This document shows, one piece after another, positions 8,755 to 17,327 of a stretch of DNA of 64,000 nt; within the stretch, counting starts at the first letter, position 1, and every line of letters starts with the position of its first letter. Location: contig NZ_PQDH01000009.1 in the NCBI RefSeq assembly GCF_002964605.1, positions 1-64,000 on the forward strand, read 5' to 3'. This DNA comes from Vallitalea okinawensis. Lineage in GTDB: Bacteria; Bacillota; Clostridia; Lachnospirales; PQDH01. Under the pieces are notes generated by a model. The model saw only the letters and a list, made by a program, of their open reading frames with translations, ran no database searches and was not told the origin of the DNA. The position numbers and the translations under genes are program-made.

Positions 8755-9503
8755 TACTTGATATCCTCCTTTTGAAAATAAACTATACTGGCAACGAACC
8801 CAAATATGGAAACAGATAGAATTAATCCAATTACCAATGCATAAGAAAAACCTGTCTGTCCTATTTTGTCGTCAATCAGTAGCGTAATAGCTGTCCACGG
8901 AAATACTGCTCCTAAAGCTTCATTTGACAAAGCCACATTCCCCATAACGATGGTCGCAGCAGCAATAATTGGTACTACCAAACCCTTAGTCCATAAAGCC
9001 AAAAAGGCAAAAGGTGAACTCATGAGAAACATGAGAATACCACCAAGTAACATTTTTCCAAAGTATGGTATTGCAACTGCAAGACTAAATTCAGCAAGAC
9101 CAAACAGTACTTTATAAAGAGCTGCTAAAATAAACATACCTGCCCAGGAAACGATTGTAAGCGTCATAATCCAAATAAATAGCATAATAAACTTGCTAAG
9201 GATAAAAGAGATTTTTGACACCGGAACAGTTAGGATTGTTTTTAAGGTCTTTTCCGTATGCTCCCGGCTGAATAGATAGGCTGCAATGACTGTGTAGACA
9301 ATTAATCCAAACAAGATCATGATGTATAGATTACAGCCATTATAGAAGCCCATCAGCGTGATCGGCAGTTCTGGATGTGAAAAATGAATCTTAATCCCAT
9401 CAGCAATCATCATAAAAGGCGTTACCAACGCGCCTAAAAAACTAATCAGCAGCATTTTGGAACGTTTTAGTTTTAGTAGTTCACAATAGATGAGATTAAC
9501 CAA
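8754..9503 (-). CDS. ABC-2 type permease, bacitracin/lantibiotic resistance type (BcrB-like)
   Basis: About 249 residues with roughly six hydrophobic membrane segments and an N-terminal YCELLKLKRSKM stretch typical of lantibiotic/bacitracin export permeases. It pairs with the ATPase encoded directly upstream. I prefer the TTG at 9503 (MVNLIYCELL), because AGGAGG lies 8 nt before it; the longer GTG start at 9512 falls on the Shine-Dalgarno site. The start overlaps the ATPase stop by 8 nt. It is followed by uppP with a TAATG overlap, so the transporter and phosphatase genes are translated as a unit. Bacitracin as substrate is inferred from the gene set. Confidence 0.82.
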   Translation of the reverse strand: MVNLIYCELLKLKRSKMLLISFLGALVTPFMMIADGIKIHFSHPELPITLMGFYNGCNLYIMILFGLIVYTVIAAYLFSREHTEKTLKTILTVPVSKISFILSKFIMLFIWIMTLTIVSWAGMFILAALYKVLFGLAEFSLAVAIPYFGKMLLGGILMFLMSSPFAFLALWTKGLVVPIIAAATIVMGNVALSNEALGAVFPWTAITLLIDDKIGQTGFSYALVIGLILSVSIFGFVASIVYFQKEDIK

Positions 9504-10419
9504 TACCGCCACCTCCTATCAGCCGCGAAAAATAGTTCTCTAGTTTTTCTGAGCTTACATTAACTTTTGTTACTAACAAATCATTTTTAACAAAGCAACA
9601 GGTGATTTGGCCCCTCTCCTCAATGCAGTCAAATACTCGTATAATTTTGTCATTACAAACAGTATAATCTGAAGTATTAAATTGTCTTTCTAAAAGCAAG
9701 GCAGCAGTATTCACATCAGAAACCCCAAATTCTACATACTGTCGATTTTGTTTGTTTAGCTGGATCATATCAACTTCCTCTACCAAACGCCCTTGGTGTA
9801 ACACACCAATAATATCAGCAAGTTGTTCAACCTCATCTAGGACATGGCTGGATATGAGTATGGTAACACCCTTTTCCTTACAAAGCATTAAAAGGAATTT
9901 TCGTATTTCATGAATACCGATAGGATCAAGTCCGTTTATGGGTTCGTCAAGTATTAACAGCTCTGGCTCGTGCATGATGGCAGCAGCAATTCCAAGCCTC
10001 TGTTTCATACCCATAGAATAATTAGAAAACACTTTACTTTTTTCTTTGTCCAGTCCAACTATTTCAAGGGCGTGATTAATTGTGTCTTTGCGGTGTTGTC
10101 CACGTAGACGGGCTAAGATTTGTAAGTTTTCTCCACCAGTTAAATTTTCATAAAAGCCAGGTTTCTCAATGATAGAACCAATTTTGTGATAAGTCTTTTC
10201 AGGATTTTCACAATGTGCTTTGCCGAACAGCAGAACTGTCCCAGCAGAAGGACGAACCAGATTAAGCAACATCCGCATCGTTGTGGTTTTGCCGGCTCCA
10301 TTTCTCCCCAGTAGTCCGTATATTTTCCCTTTTGGCACATGCAGGTCTACATGATCTACTGCAAGTTGCTCTCCAAAATGTTTTGTCAGCCCAATTGTTT
10401 CAATTATATATTCACTCAT
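9496..10419 (-). CDS. ABC transporter ATP-binding protein, bacitracin resistance type (BcrA-like)
   Basis: The 307-residue protein has Walker A GRNGAGKTTT near residue 40, the signature NYSMGMKQRLG near 140 and Walker B LLILDEPINGLDP near 160, then a C-terminal extension of about 90 residues as in BcrA and lantibiotic immunity ATPases. It drives export or membrane removal of peptide antibiotics together with the permease that follows. AGGAGG stands 7 nt before the ATG. It lies 70 nt downstream of the histidine kinase gene, so the two-component system probably controls it; the gap contains TGTCAGCTTTGACT, which could be part of a response-regulator site. Confidence 0.87.
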   Translation of the reverse strand: MSEYIIETIGLTKHFGEQLAVDHVDLHVPKGKIYGLLGRNGAGKTTTMRMLLNLVRPSAGTVLLFGKAHCENPEKTYHKIGSIIEKPGFYENLTGGENLQILARLRGQHRKDTINHALEIVGLDKEKSKVFSNYSMGMKQRLGIAAAIMHEPELLILDEPINGLDPIGIHEIRKFLLMLCKEKGVTILISSHVLDEVEQLADIIGVLHQGRLVEEVDMIQLNKQNRQYVEFGVSDVNTAALLLERQFNTSDYTVCNDKIIRVFDCIEERGQITCCFVKNDLLVTKVNVSSEKLENYFSRLIGGGGIG

Positions 10420-10489
10420 TTTTTTACCTCCTGCTTTTTATTTTAACAGTCAAAGCTGACAAGAACCTTGCTCAAATCTTACTTTTTTC

Positions 10490-11395
10490 TTACTTGGAAA
10501 TTGGCAGGCGGATTTGAAATTTTGTCCCCTCATTTTTCAAGCTTGATACAGAGATTTCACCATGTAGGTTTATAACAAGTTCCTTAGTGATAGCAAGACC
10601 CAAACCACTACCCTTATCAGATCGGGCATAATCGCCTTTATATAGCCGTTCAAAAATGTGAGGCAACTGGTCGTCGGGTATTATTTTGCCGTTGTTAATT
10701 ACTGATATAAAAGCTCTATTCGATATGTGTTTTATCGTAAGAGAAATTTTAGTGCAATGTCCATGGTCTATCGCATTTTGTATCAGATTATTAAGAATTC
10801 GTTTGTAAGCCATAGGATCAATTGATACCAATAAATCATCATCGTCAATATCCGCCGAAAGTGTAATTGCTTCACGTTCAAATACAGGTAACCATTCAAT
10901 CATAACCTCTCGTGTCAGTTCATTGATATCAAGTACTTCAAATATAAACTTCCGTTCATTAGAACTGAGCTTAAACCATTCAAAGAGCATATCCAGATAC
11001 ATTTTCAAGTCGTTCGCCTTACGAAGCACCACCCCGATATATTCTTGTTCCTCCATTTGGTCTAAAACACCTTTCTCGATAGCCTCCAAATAACCAAGCA
11101 GAGAGGCAAGAGGAGTTCGTACATCATGGGACAGACTGGTTAATATTTGCTTGTTGGCTTCATTTGCTTTTTTTAACTGCGCAATCTGGGCTTGATTTGA
11201 GTCAATTATTCCGTTAATTTCATAGCTGATATCTGCTATCCGCCCCTTGCCTTTTGTAAAAATCTTATCTTGTTCACCATGTTGTATACCTCTCAAGATA
11301 TCAAGCCAGTTTTTTTCATGCTTCTTCATTCGATAGATGTATATAAATTGTCCAACACACAAGCAGAACAAAATTGTAATCATAAATCCTGTCAT
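10490..11395 (-). CDS. Sensor histidine kinase with one membrane segment
   Basis: The 301-residue protein has one N-terminal hydrophobic segment (residues 4-22) and almost no extracellular loop. A linker and the HisKA box LSHDVRTPLASLLGYLE (phospho-acceptor His near residue 90) follow, then the HATPase domain with N box NNLIQNAIDHG near 205 and DKGSGLGLAI near 260. The lack of an external sensor suggests it senses in the membrane or through the adjacent transporter, as known for antibiotic-sensing kinases. It overlaps the response regulator by ATGA (4 nt). It is expected to phosphorylate the regulator encoded just upstream and turn on the bcr-like genes. Confidence 0.88.
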   Translation of the reverse strand: MTGFMITILFCLCVGQFIYIYRMKKHEKNWLDILRGIQHGEQDKIFTKGKGRIADISYEINGIIDSNQAQIAQLKKANEANKQILTSLSHDVRTPLASLLGYLEAIEKGVLDQMEEQEYIGVVLRKANDLKMYLDMLFEWFKLSSNERKFIFEVLDINELTREVMIEWLPVFEREAITLSADIDDDDLLVSIDPMAYKRILNNLIQNAIDHGHCTKISLTIKHISNRAFISVINNGKIIPDDQLPHIFERLYKGDYARSDKGSGLGLAITKELVINLHGEISVSSLKNEGTKFQIRLPISK

Positions 11396-12093
11396 ACTTC
11401 ATCACCACTAAACTTATACCCAACACCCCAAACAGTCAGAATATAGATTGGCGCTTCCGGATTCGGTTCTATTTTTTTACGCAGCCTCCGAATATGCACC
11501 ATAATGTTATTGTCATCAAAAGCATAATCATCCTCCCAGACAGAACGATATATTTGCTTTTTGGTAAAGACTTTACCCTTATTGCTACAAAGAAAGTACA
11601 GCAAATCAAATTCTTTTGCAGTCAAGTCAATTCTCACATCATTGAGGCGAACTTCACGGGTAGACGGATCAATATAGAGATTTCCCACATCAAGGGTAGG
11701 TTCAACCTGTACATCATTGGCATTAAAAACAGTATAACGTCGCAAAAGTGAAGCCACACGCGCAAGAAATTCATTACTGCCGAATGGCTTTGTAAGATAA
11801 TCGTCAGCCCCCATCCGAAGTCCAGACACTTTGTCTACCTCACTGTCTTTTGCAGTCAGCATTAGTACAGGTACATGACTTACCTTTCTGATATCCGACA
11901 ATACATCGAATCCGCTTTTCTTTGGAAGCATAATATCCAACACTATGAGTTGATAACTATTTGTGATAGCTTCCGTTAAGCCAGCCTCACCATCGTGGCA
12001 AATAGTCACCTGATGACCATCTGTTTTTAAATTCTTCTTCAATAAAATACATAGGTCTAAATCGTCATCTATAATAAGAATTTTGTTTTTCAC
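11392..12093 (-). CDS. OmpR/PhoB-family response regulator
   Basis: The receiver domain begins ILIIDDDLDLC with the acidic pocket, has VLDIMLPKKSG around residue 50 (phospho-Asp) and the LTAKDSEVDK and KPFGSNEF switch residues. The C-terminal winged helix (residues 135-230; LTAKEFDLLYFLC, VHIRRLRKKIEP) is OmpR type. I use the GTG at 12093 because it gives the usual 233-residue length and has AAAGGAG 10 nt upstream. An alternative ATG at about 12174, also with GGGAG upstream, would add a basic 27-residue extension (VFARKNIKLENRRTKQERS) not typical of the family. It is the first gene of the resistance cassette and is followed by its kinase. Confidence 0.88.
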   Translation of the reverse strand: MKNKILIIDDDLDLCILLKKNLKTDGHQVTICHDGEAGLTEAITNSYQLIVLDIMLPKKSGFDVLSDIRKVSHVPVLMLTAKDSEVDKVSGLRMGADDYLTKPFGSNEFLARVASLLRRYTVFNANDVQVEPTLDVGNLYIDPSTREVRLNDVRIDLTAKEFDLLYFLCSNKGKVFTKKQIYRSVWEDDYAFDDNNIMVHIRRLRKKIEPNPEAPIYILTVWGVGYKFSGDEV

Positions 12094-12243
12094 GTTTTTA
12101 ACACTCCTTTCCTGCTTCGTTCTTCTATTTTCGAGCTTTATGTTTTTCCTCGCAAATACTCTACTAGTGTTCATTATACTTCTCCCACCTGAATGATACA
12201 AGAATTTATGCGAATAATAGCATTCTAAAAGAATTTTTCTAAG

Positions 12244-12276
12244 AAAAAAATGAACCTCTCATTTCTGAAAGGTTCA
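12244..12276 (-). terminator. Rho-independent terminator after the aspartokinase operon
   Basis: On the minus strand a TGAACCT stem pairs with AGGTTCA (12251-12257 and 12270-12276) and is followed by TTTTTTT (12244-12250). It separates lysC from the resistance cassette. Confidence 0.8.
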
Positions 12277-12296
12277 CTGTCTTCTTCATTGTTTTT

Positions 12297-13511
12297 CTAT
12301 TTAATTAAATGTAATTTAAAGTTATCATGAATGGCATTCATGGCTACTTCTACATCATCTTCATCTATTAAAACGGAAATTTTTATTTCAGATGTTGAAA
12401 TCATGTGTATGTTAACATTAGCGTCATAAAGTGCCTCAAACATGGTTGATGCAACACCTGGATTACTTGCCATTCCAGCTCCTACTACCGATACCTTAGC
12501 TACTTTATCTTCAACAACTACTTCTCTTGCCGCTAATACTTCTAAGTTATCTTGAATAACTTTTTTTGCATCTTCTAAGCTATCCCTTGATACCGTAAAG
12601 GAGATGTCTTTGGAGCCGTCTCTTCCAATAGATTGTAAAATAATATCAACATTAATGTTATGTTTACCCATTAACCCAAAAAGCTTAAACGCTCTACCAG
12701 GTTCATCTTTAATTCCAATGACAGCTATTCTTGCCACATCTTTATCTGCTGCTATTCCGCTAACTAGCATTTTTTCCATATGCGATACCTCCCTAACAAT
12801 CGTTCCTTCTGCAGTACTTAAACTGGATCTAACAACAAGTTCAACATTATACTTTTTAGCCAACTCTACAGATCGGTTGTGTAAAACTTTTGCACCTAAA
12901 GAAGCTAATTCTAGCATCTCATCATAAGATATTTCCTTCAACTTACATGCGTTTTTTACAACACGTGGATCAGCGGTATAAACTCCTTCAACATCTGTAT
13001 AAATTTCACATTTATCCGCTTTTAACTCTGCCGCTAATGCTACAGCTGTTGTATCAGATCCACCTCTACCAAGAGTTGTTATATCATCATAGCGATTAAT
13101 TCCTTGAAATCCTGTAACCAGTACAATATTTTTACGATCCAACTCAAAGCGTATACGTTCATCATCTATTCTTTTTAACCTTGCTTTTGAATAGGCTGAA
13201 GTGGTACGCATACCTACCTGAAAAGCATTCAATGATACAGCTTGATAACCCAATGTATGCAAAGCCATTGCCATTAAAGCAACAGATTGTTGCTCGCCTG
13301 TTGTTAACAACATATCCATTTCACGTCTTGATGGTTGTGGCGTTATCTCTCTAGCCTTGGCGATTAACTCATCAGTTGTATCACCTTGTGCTGATAAAAC
13401 GACGACAACATCATGACCTTTCTCATAGTCTTCAATCACCCTTCTTGCCACATTGAAGACACGCTCTTTATTCGCTACGGAACTTCCTCCGAACTTTTTT
13501 ACTATTAGCAA
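12297..13511 (-). CDS. lysC: Aspartokinase with C-terminal ACT domains
   Basis: Catalyses ATP-dependent phosphorylation of aspartate, the first step to lysine, threonine and methionine. The 404-residue protein starts with the kinase KFGGSSVANKERV loop, has TTGEQQSVALMAM near residue 85, and carries two ACT domains after about residue 265 for amino-acid feedback. The start is the TTG at 13511: AAAGGAGG lies 9 nt upstream and the product begins MLIVKKFGG as in relatives. It overlaps the stop of the preceding apgM gene by 7 nt. It is the last gene of pheB-hom-apgM-lysC. A degraded copy of its last codons lies at 7788, on the far side of the resistance cassette. Confidence 0.95.
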   Translation of the reverse strand: MLIVKKFGGSSVANKERVFNVARRVIEDYEKGHDVVVVLSAQGDTTDELIAKAREITPQPSRREMDMLLTTGEQQSVALMAMALHTLGYQAVSLNAFQVGMRTTSAYSKARLKRIDDERIRFELDRKNIVLVTGFQGINRYDDITTLGRGGSDTTAVALAAELKADKCEIYTDVEGVYTADPRVVKNACKLKEISYDEMLELASLGAKVLHNRSVELAKKYNVELVVRSSLSTAEGTIVREVSHMEKMLVSGIAADKDVARIAVIGIKDEPGRAFKLFGLMGKHNINVDIILQSIGRDGSKDISFTVSRDSLEDAKKVIQDNLEVLAAREVVVEDKVAKVSVVGAGMASNPGVASTMFEALYDANVNIHMISTSEIKISVLIDEDDVEVAMNAIHDNFKLHLIK

Positions 13512-14725
13512 GATCTTTTTCCTCCTTTAACAAAGTAGTCCATTAAAGTATAACCCTCATTAAAAACTAGTTCTTCTTTAGCTACAGAAATCTCATTGTA
13601 AGCACGCATGTTCTTAGCACTTACTTCAATACTACTATCATATATAGCAAAAGGTACAGGAGAATCTGTATGTGTACAACATCTTATAGGTGTTGCATGA
13701 TCTGGTAATAACAATATTCTAAATTCTTGCCCATTTAATTGCGCCAAAAGATTTCCAACAATTTGCTCATCAATTAACTCTATAGCTCTGATTTTTTGAT
13801 GCAACTCACCTGCATGACCACATTCATCAGGCGCTTCAATATGAATATACACGAAGTCTTTTTCTTTTAGACATTGTACGGCCGCATTTGCTTTACCGAT
13901 AAAATTGGTGTGGATATTTCCGGTGGCTCCTTCTACAGCTATGACCTGTAAATCAGCTCCTAATGCCATACCGTTAAGTAAATCAACCGCCGATATCATA
14001 GCACCATCTAAATCATACTTATCATGAAACCTATCCAAAACAGGTTTGGTTCCTTCACCCCATATCCATAAAGAGTTAGCTGGCAATAGACCTTCTTCCA
14101 TTCGCTCTCTATTAATAGGATGATCTTTTAAAAGCTCAAAGCTTCTTTTCATAATGCTTAATATTATATCAGAATTATCACCCTTTGGTAAATGATTTTT
14201 TATATTCTGATTTCGAATATCATGAGGTGGAATAAGTTTTACATCAATACTCCCTTGATTCCATAGTAGAATATGCCTGTAACTTACTCCTGTATGGAAT
14301 TGTTTCATCTCATCATCCAAATGTTCTTTGAGATAATTAATAAGTACTTTTGCCTCTTCTGTTGATATTTCACCACCACTGTGATCTAATAACTTTTTAT
14401 CTTCGTATGTAACTTCTTCAGATAACGTCACTAAATTGGCACGAAATGTTACGTCACCTTCTTTTAAGCTGATGCCTTGACTTAAAGCCTCTAATGGGGA
14501 ACGCCCCGTATAGTATTTCTTTGGGTCATAACCAAGAACAGATAGATTGGCTGTATCACTTCCTGGAGACATACCCCTAGGTATTGTTTGAACCATACCT
14601 AATTCACCATTCTGTGCTAAAAAATCCATGTTGGGTGTAAGGGCGACTTCTAATGGCGTTTTACCATTTAATTGATCAATGGGTTCATCTGCCATACCAT
14701 CGCCCAATACAACGATATACTTCAT
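13505..14725 (-). CDS. ApgM-family phosphoglycerate mutase-like protein, probable homoserine kinase analogue
   Basis: The 406-residue protein of the alkaline-phosphatase superfamily has the metal site GDGMADEPI at residues 8-16, the catalytic Ser region SPGSDTANLSVLGYDP near residue 55, and metal ligands DECGHAGE and LLPDHATP near residues 295 and 335. By family it is archaeal-type, cofactor-independent phosphoglycerate mutase (COG3635). It lies between homoserine dehydrogenase and aspartokinase in one operon, and no thrB is visible there. That supports the proposal in subsystem annotation that such proteins act as a homoserine kinase analogue in threonine synthesis. Biochemical function remains open. 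The start ATG at 14725 is 15 nt after the hom stop. Confidence 0.8.
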   Translation of the reverse strand: MKYIVVLGDGMADEPIDQLNGKTPLEVALTPNMDFLAQNGELGMVQTIPRGMSPGSDTANLSVLGYDPKKYYTGRSPLEALSQGISLKEGDVTFRANLVTLSEEVTYEDKKLLDHSGGEISTEEAKVLINYLKEHLDDEMKQFHTGVSYRHILLWNQGSIDVKLIPPHDIRNQNIKNHLPKGDNSDIILSIMKRSFELLKDHPINRERMEEGLLPANSLWIWGEGTKPVLDRFHDKYDLDGAMISAVDLLNGMALGADLQVIAVEGATGNIHTNFIGKANAAVQCLKEKDFVYIHIEAPDECGHAGELHQKIRAIELIDEQIVGNLLAQLNGQEFRILLLPDHATPIRCCTHTDSPVPFAIYDSSIEVSAKNMRAYNEISVAKEELVFNEGYTLMDYFVKGGKRSC

Positions 14726-14740
14726 CTAATCGCCTCTTTC

Positions 14741-15979
14741 TTAAGACTCAATACGAATAAAGTTTCTAACTTCTTTAACGTCTTTACTATTAGTTAATTT
14801 CTCAACTTGTAACTGCATCTCTTTTTCTTTCATAGGTTCAGTAGTAATAGCAAATTCATCATCTAATTCATCTAATCTGACGATGTGTTTTACATCAAAC
14901 AACTCTTTTACAGTAGCCATGGCATCATCATAGCTATCGTAAGCCACACGAATAAAAACCTTAGATGGTACATCTTCTATCTCCATCAAATCCATTTTCT
15001 TACGACTCCATATAGACATAATGTTTCGCTCTACATGTTTAACAGCATCTACCACGTCTGCTACAACTGCACTAGCTGTTGGTAACTTTCCAGCACCCTT
15101 ACCATAAAACATAACATCGCCTATGACATTACCTTTAACAAATATGGCATTAAATACACCATTAACTGTAGCTAATGGATGTTCTGAATCTAACAACATT
15201 GGGCAAACTCGCGCGTAGATATGATCGTCTACCTTTTTACTTGTAGCCAGTAATTTGATTTCATGATCTAACTCTTTAGCATATGCTATATCTTCTTGAC
15301 TTATTTTTGTTATTCCTTCTGTATAGATATCTTCATAATCTACATGGCGTCCATATGCAAGAGAAGATAAAATGGCTATTTTCCTACAAGCATCGTGACC
15401 TTCAACATCTGCCTCCGGATTCCGCTCTGCATATCCTTTATCTTGAGCTTTCTTCAATACCGTGTCAAAATCCATACCATCAGATTTCATTTTAGATAAG
15501 ATATAGTTGGTTGTTCCATTGAGAATACCTGTTATTTCAAAAATCTCATCAGCAGTTAATGACTGATTAAGTGGACGAATAATAGGGATACCTCCACCAA
15601 CACTTGCTTCAAATAGGAAGTTAATGTTTTTCTCACGAGCCAATCTTAACAACTCAGCACCATGTTTTGCTACTAATTCCTTATTGGATGTAACGACTGA
15701 TTTTCCACTTTCTAAAGCACGTTTAACATAGGTATACGCTGGCTCAACGCCACCCATTACTTCAACAATAACCTTAACATCATCATCTTCTAAAATATTT
15801 TCTATATTATTTGTTAAAATACCATTAATCTCTTCATCATCAAATTGACGTATATCTAAAATATATTTAACTTTAATCTCTTTACCTGCTCTTTTACTGA
15901 TACTATCTAAGTTGGTCTTCAATACTTCTACTACACCAGACCCAACTGTACCGTAACCTAAAACCGCTATGTTTACCAC
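14741..15979 (-). CDS. hom: Homoserine dehydrogenase
   Basis: Reduces aspartate semialdehyde to homoserine with NAD(P)H. The NAD-binding loop AVLGYGTVGSGV is at the N-terminus. The catalytic domain has GGGIPIIRPLNQSL and ILNGTTNYILSKM near residues 145-175 and NPEADVEGHDACRK near 205 (catalytic Asp/Lys). A C-terminal ACT domain follows after about residue 345. I choose the GTG at 15979 because GGGAG lies 6 nt before it. The GTG at 15988 would give three more residues and overlaps the upstream stop as GTGA, but it has no spaced ribosome binding site. Second gene of the aspartate-family operon. Confidence 0.93.
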   Translation of the reverse strand: MVNIAVLGYGTVGSGVVEVLKTNLDSISKRAGKEIKVKYILDIRQFDDEEINGILTNNIENILEDDDVKVIVEVMGGVEPAYTYVKRALESGKSVVTSNKELVAKHGAELLRLAREKNINFLFEASVGGGIPIIRPLNQSLTADEIFEITGILNGTTNYILSKMKSDGMDFDTVLKKAQDKGYAERNPEADVEGHDACRKIAILSSLAYGRHVDYEDIYTEGITKISQEDIAYAKELDHEIKLLATSKKVDDHIYARVCPMLLDSEHPLATVNGVFNAIFVKGNVIGDVMFYGKGAGKLPTASAVVADVVDAVKHVERNIMSIWSRKKMDLMEIEDVPSKVFIRVAYDSYDDAMATVKELFDVKHIVRLDELDDEFAITTEPMKEKEMQLQVEKLTNSKDVKEVRNFIRIES

Positions 15980-15984
15980 ACGAA

Positions 15985-16428
15985 TCACTCCCTAGCTATA
16001 ATTTTTATTTTATGAACGCCTTTTAACTCTCCTAGAGTACTAAGAATTTCACTCATATCTTCTGATGTACCCACTAATTCAATACTTATGGTCAAGTCAG
16101 CAATACCATTGATAGGTATAGATTGGTGAATCGTTAAAATATTACATCTGGATCCAGCAATATTGTTTAATACTTTTGATAATACACCTGGCTCATCATC
16201 TAATTTTAAAGCAAGAGTTATAGTTTTCCCTCGACTGTATTCATAAAAAGGGGAAATCGTATCCTTATACTTATAAAATGAACTCCTACTAATTCCAACC
16301 ATATCTACAGCTTCCTGCACTGTTAAAGCTTGTTGGGATTCAATTAATTTTTTCGCCTCTACAACTTTAAGGAATACTTCTGGTAAAGCACTGTATTCCA
16401 CAATATAGTATTTAGTCTTGTCCGTCAT
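15985..16428 (-). CDS. pheB: ACT-domain protein PheB (UPF0735 family)
   Basis: The 147-residue protein has a short helix-turn-helix-like N-terminal part (ALTVQEAVDMVGISRSSFYKYKD, residues 35-57) and a C-terminal ACT domain (residues 70-147; LDDEPGVLSKVLNNIAGS). The family is found beside hom or pheA in Firmicutes. It is thought to bind an amino acid and adjust the pathway, but its action is not established. AGGTGA lies before the ATG. It is the first gene of the operon, 50-75 nt behind a good sigma-A promoter. Confidence 0.85.
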   Translation of the reverse strand: MTDKTKYYIVEYSALPEVFLKVVEAKKLIESQQALTVQEAVDMVGISRSSFYKYKDTISPFYEYSRGKTITLALKLDDEPGVLSKVLNNIAGSRCNILTIHQSIPINGIADLTISIELVGTSEDMSEILSTLGELKGVHKIKIIARE

Positions 16429-16476
16429 ATAACATCACCTGTTTCCCTGTCATAAACATCTGTATTTTTAAGATAA

Positions 16477-16505
16477 ACTATATCATATATCGAATGAATT
16501 TTCAA
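16477..16505 (-). promoter_or_regulatory. Sigma-A promoter of the pheB-hom-apgM-lysC operon
   Basis: TTGAAA (16500-16505) and TATAGT (16477-16482) on the minus strand are separated by 17 nt, followed by the pheB ATG at 16428. No T-box, lysine riboswitch or leader hairpin is visible in the short leader. The rest of 16506-16697 shows nothing recognisable. Confidence 0.7.
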
Positions 16506-16697
16506 CAAATTTCAGAATTTAATACAATTTAAATTGATATTAGTACGTAGCATCTTCTTTCTACAATTATTTATACATCTATTGAGCAAAAGTATCTCCG
16601 CTACATTATCTTTAAAGAAGTTTGTGTCGTTAGGAAATTTCCATAGTCTCAATTAACAGTTTAATTGATTGAATTATACGGCTTTCCTATAAGATAG

Positions 16698-16740
16698 CAA
16701 AAAGACGCTACAAGTCTTTAATACATTCTTATAGCGTCTT
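16698..16740 (-). terminator. Rho-independent terminator after cheW
   Basis: On the minus strand AAGACGCTA and TAGCGTCTT (16732-16740 and 16702-16710) form the stem, followed by a TTTTT-containing tail. Confidence 0.75.
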
Positions 16741-16760
16741 CATATTTAATATTATTCAGT

Positions 16761-17222
16761 TTACATTGTTGATACAGCAGCTTCTTTAGCAGCCTCTAGT
16801 TCTTCTTCTGAAAGAATTAGATCAATATCAAGAAGAATGATCATTCTTTCATTGACTTTTGCTATACTTCTTATGTACTTGCGTTCAATGCCTGTTATAA
16901 TTTTAGGAGCTTCTTCAATTACATCATCTTCAATATTAATGATTTCAGATACAGAGTCTACAATGAAACCAACCTGCATATCATTAGCTTTAGTGATGAT
17001 GATCTTCGTTTCACCATCAACAGCTTTTTCTTCAAGATTAAATTTCTTTCTTAAGTTGTAAATAGGTAAGACTTCACCTCTAAGATTAATGACCCCTTCA
17101 ATATAAGTTGGCGTATTGGGTATTTTTAGAATTTCTTGAAACTTTTCAATACCATATACTTTCATAATTGCCACGCCGTATGACTCATTATCTAAACGAA
17201 ATACTACTTGTTGTGTCGCCAT
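16761..17222 (-). CDS. cheW: Chemotaxis coupling protein CheW
   Basis: The 153-residue protein is a single CheW (SH3-like) domain: VVFRLDNESYGVAI at the start, PNTPTYIEGVINLRGEVLPIYNLRKKF around residues 35-62, and VDSVSEIINI near 108. It couples methyl-accepting receptors to the kinase CheA at the inner membrane face. No other chemotaxis gene is in the window, so it is an orphan copy. GAGGAGG precedes the ATG. It stands between prfB and its own terminator; an inverted repeat of two 11-bp arms lies upstream at 17264-17301. Confidence 0.92.
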   Translation of the reverse strand: MATQQVVFRLDNESYGVAIMKVYGIEKFQEILKIPNTPTYIEGVINLRGEVLPIYNLRKKFNLEEKAVDGETKIIITKANDMQVGFIVDSVSEIINIEDDVIEEAPKIITGIERKYIRSIAKVNERMIILLDIDLILSEEELEAAKEAAVSTM

Positions 17223-17263
17223 ATTTTTCCTCCTCGCTAAAGCATTTTTTTAGTTATAGGAAT

Positions 17264-17301
17264 ATATATCGCAAGTCATAACAATAATCATTGCGATATA
17301 T
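17264..17301. repeat. Inverted repeat between prfB and cheW
   Basis: ATATATCGCAA (17264-17274) and TTGCGATATAT (17291-17301) are perfect inverted copies with a 16-nt spacer. The arms are AT-rich and have no T-run on either strand, so an operator upstream of cheW is more likely than a terminator. Confidence 0.5.
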
Positions 17302-17327
17302 CGATTCTAATTCTTAATCATTGGTTA

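Noticed and set aside
12094-12201. N-terminal extension of the response regulator
   Set aside because: The GTG at 12093 has AAAGGAG and gives normal length; the upstream basic stretch is not part of the family, though the ATG near 12174 cannot be fully excluded.
15985-15988. GTG at 15988 as start of homoserine dehydrogenase
   Set aside because: It lies on the GGGAG site itself; the GTG at 15979 has that site at proper spacing.
16429-16760. Lysine or T-box leader for the aspartate-family operon
   Set aside because: A promoter is only about 50 nt from pheB, and no T-box sequence AGGGTGG or large leader fold is seen.
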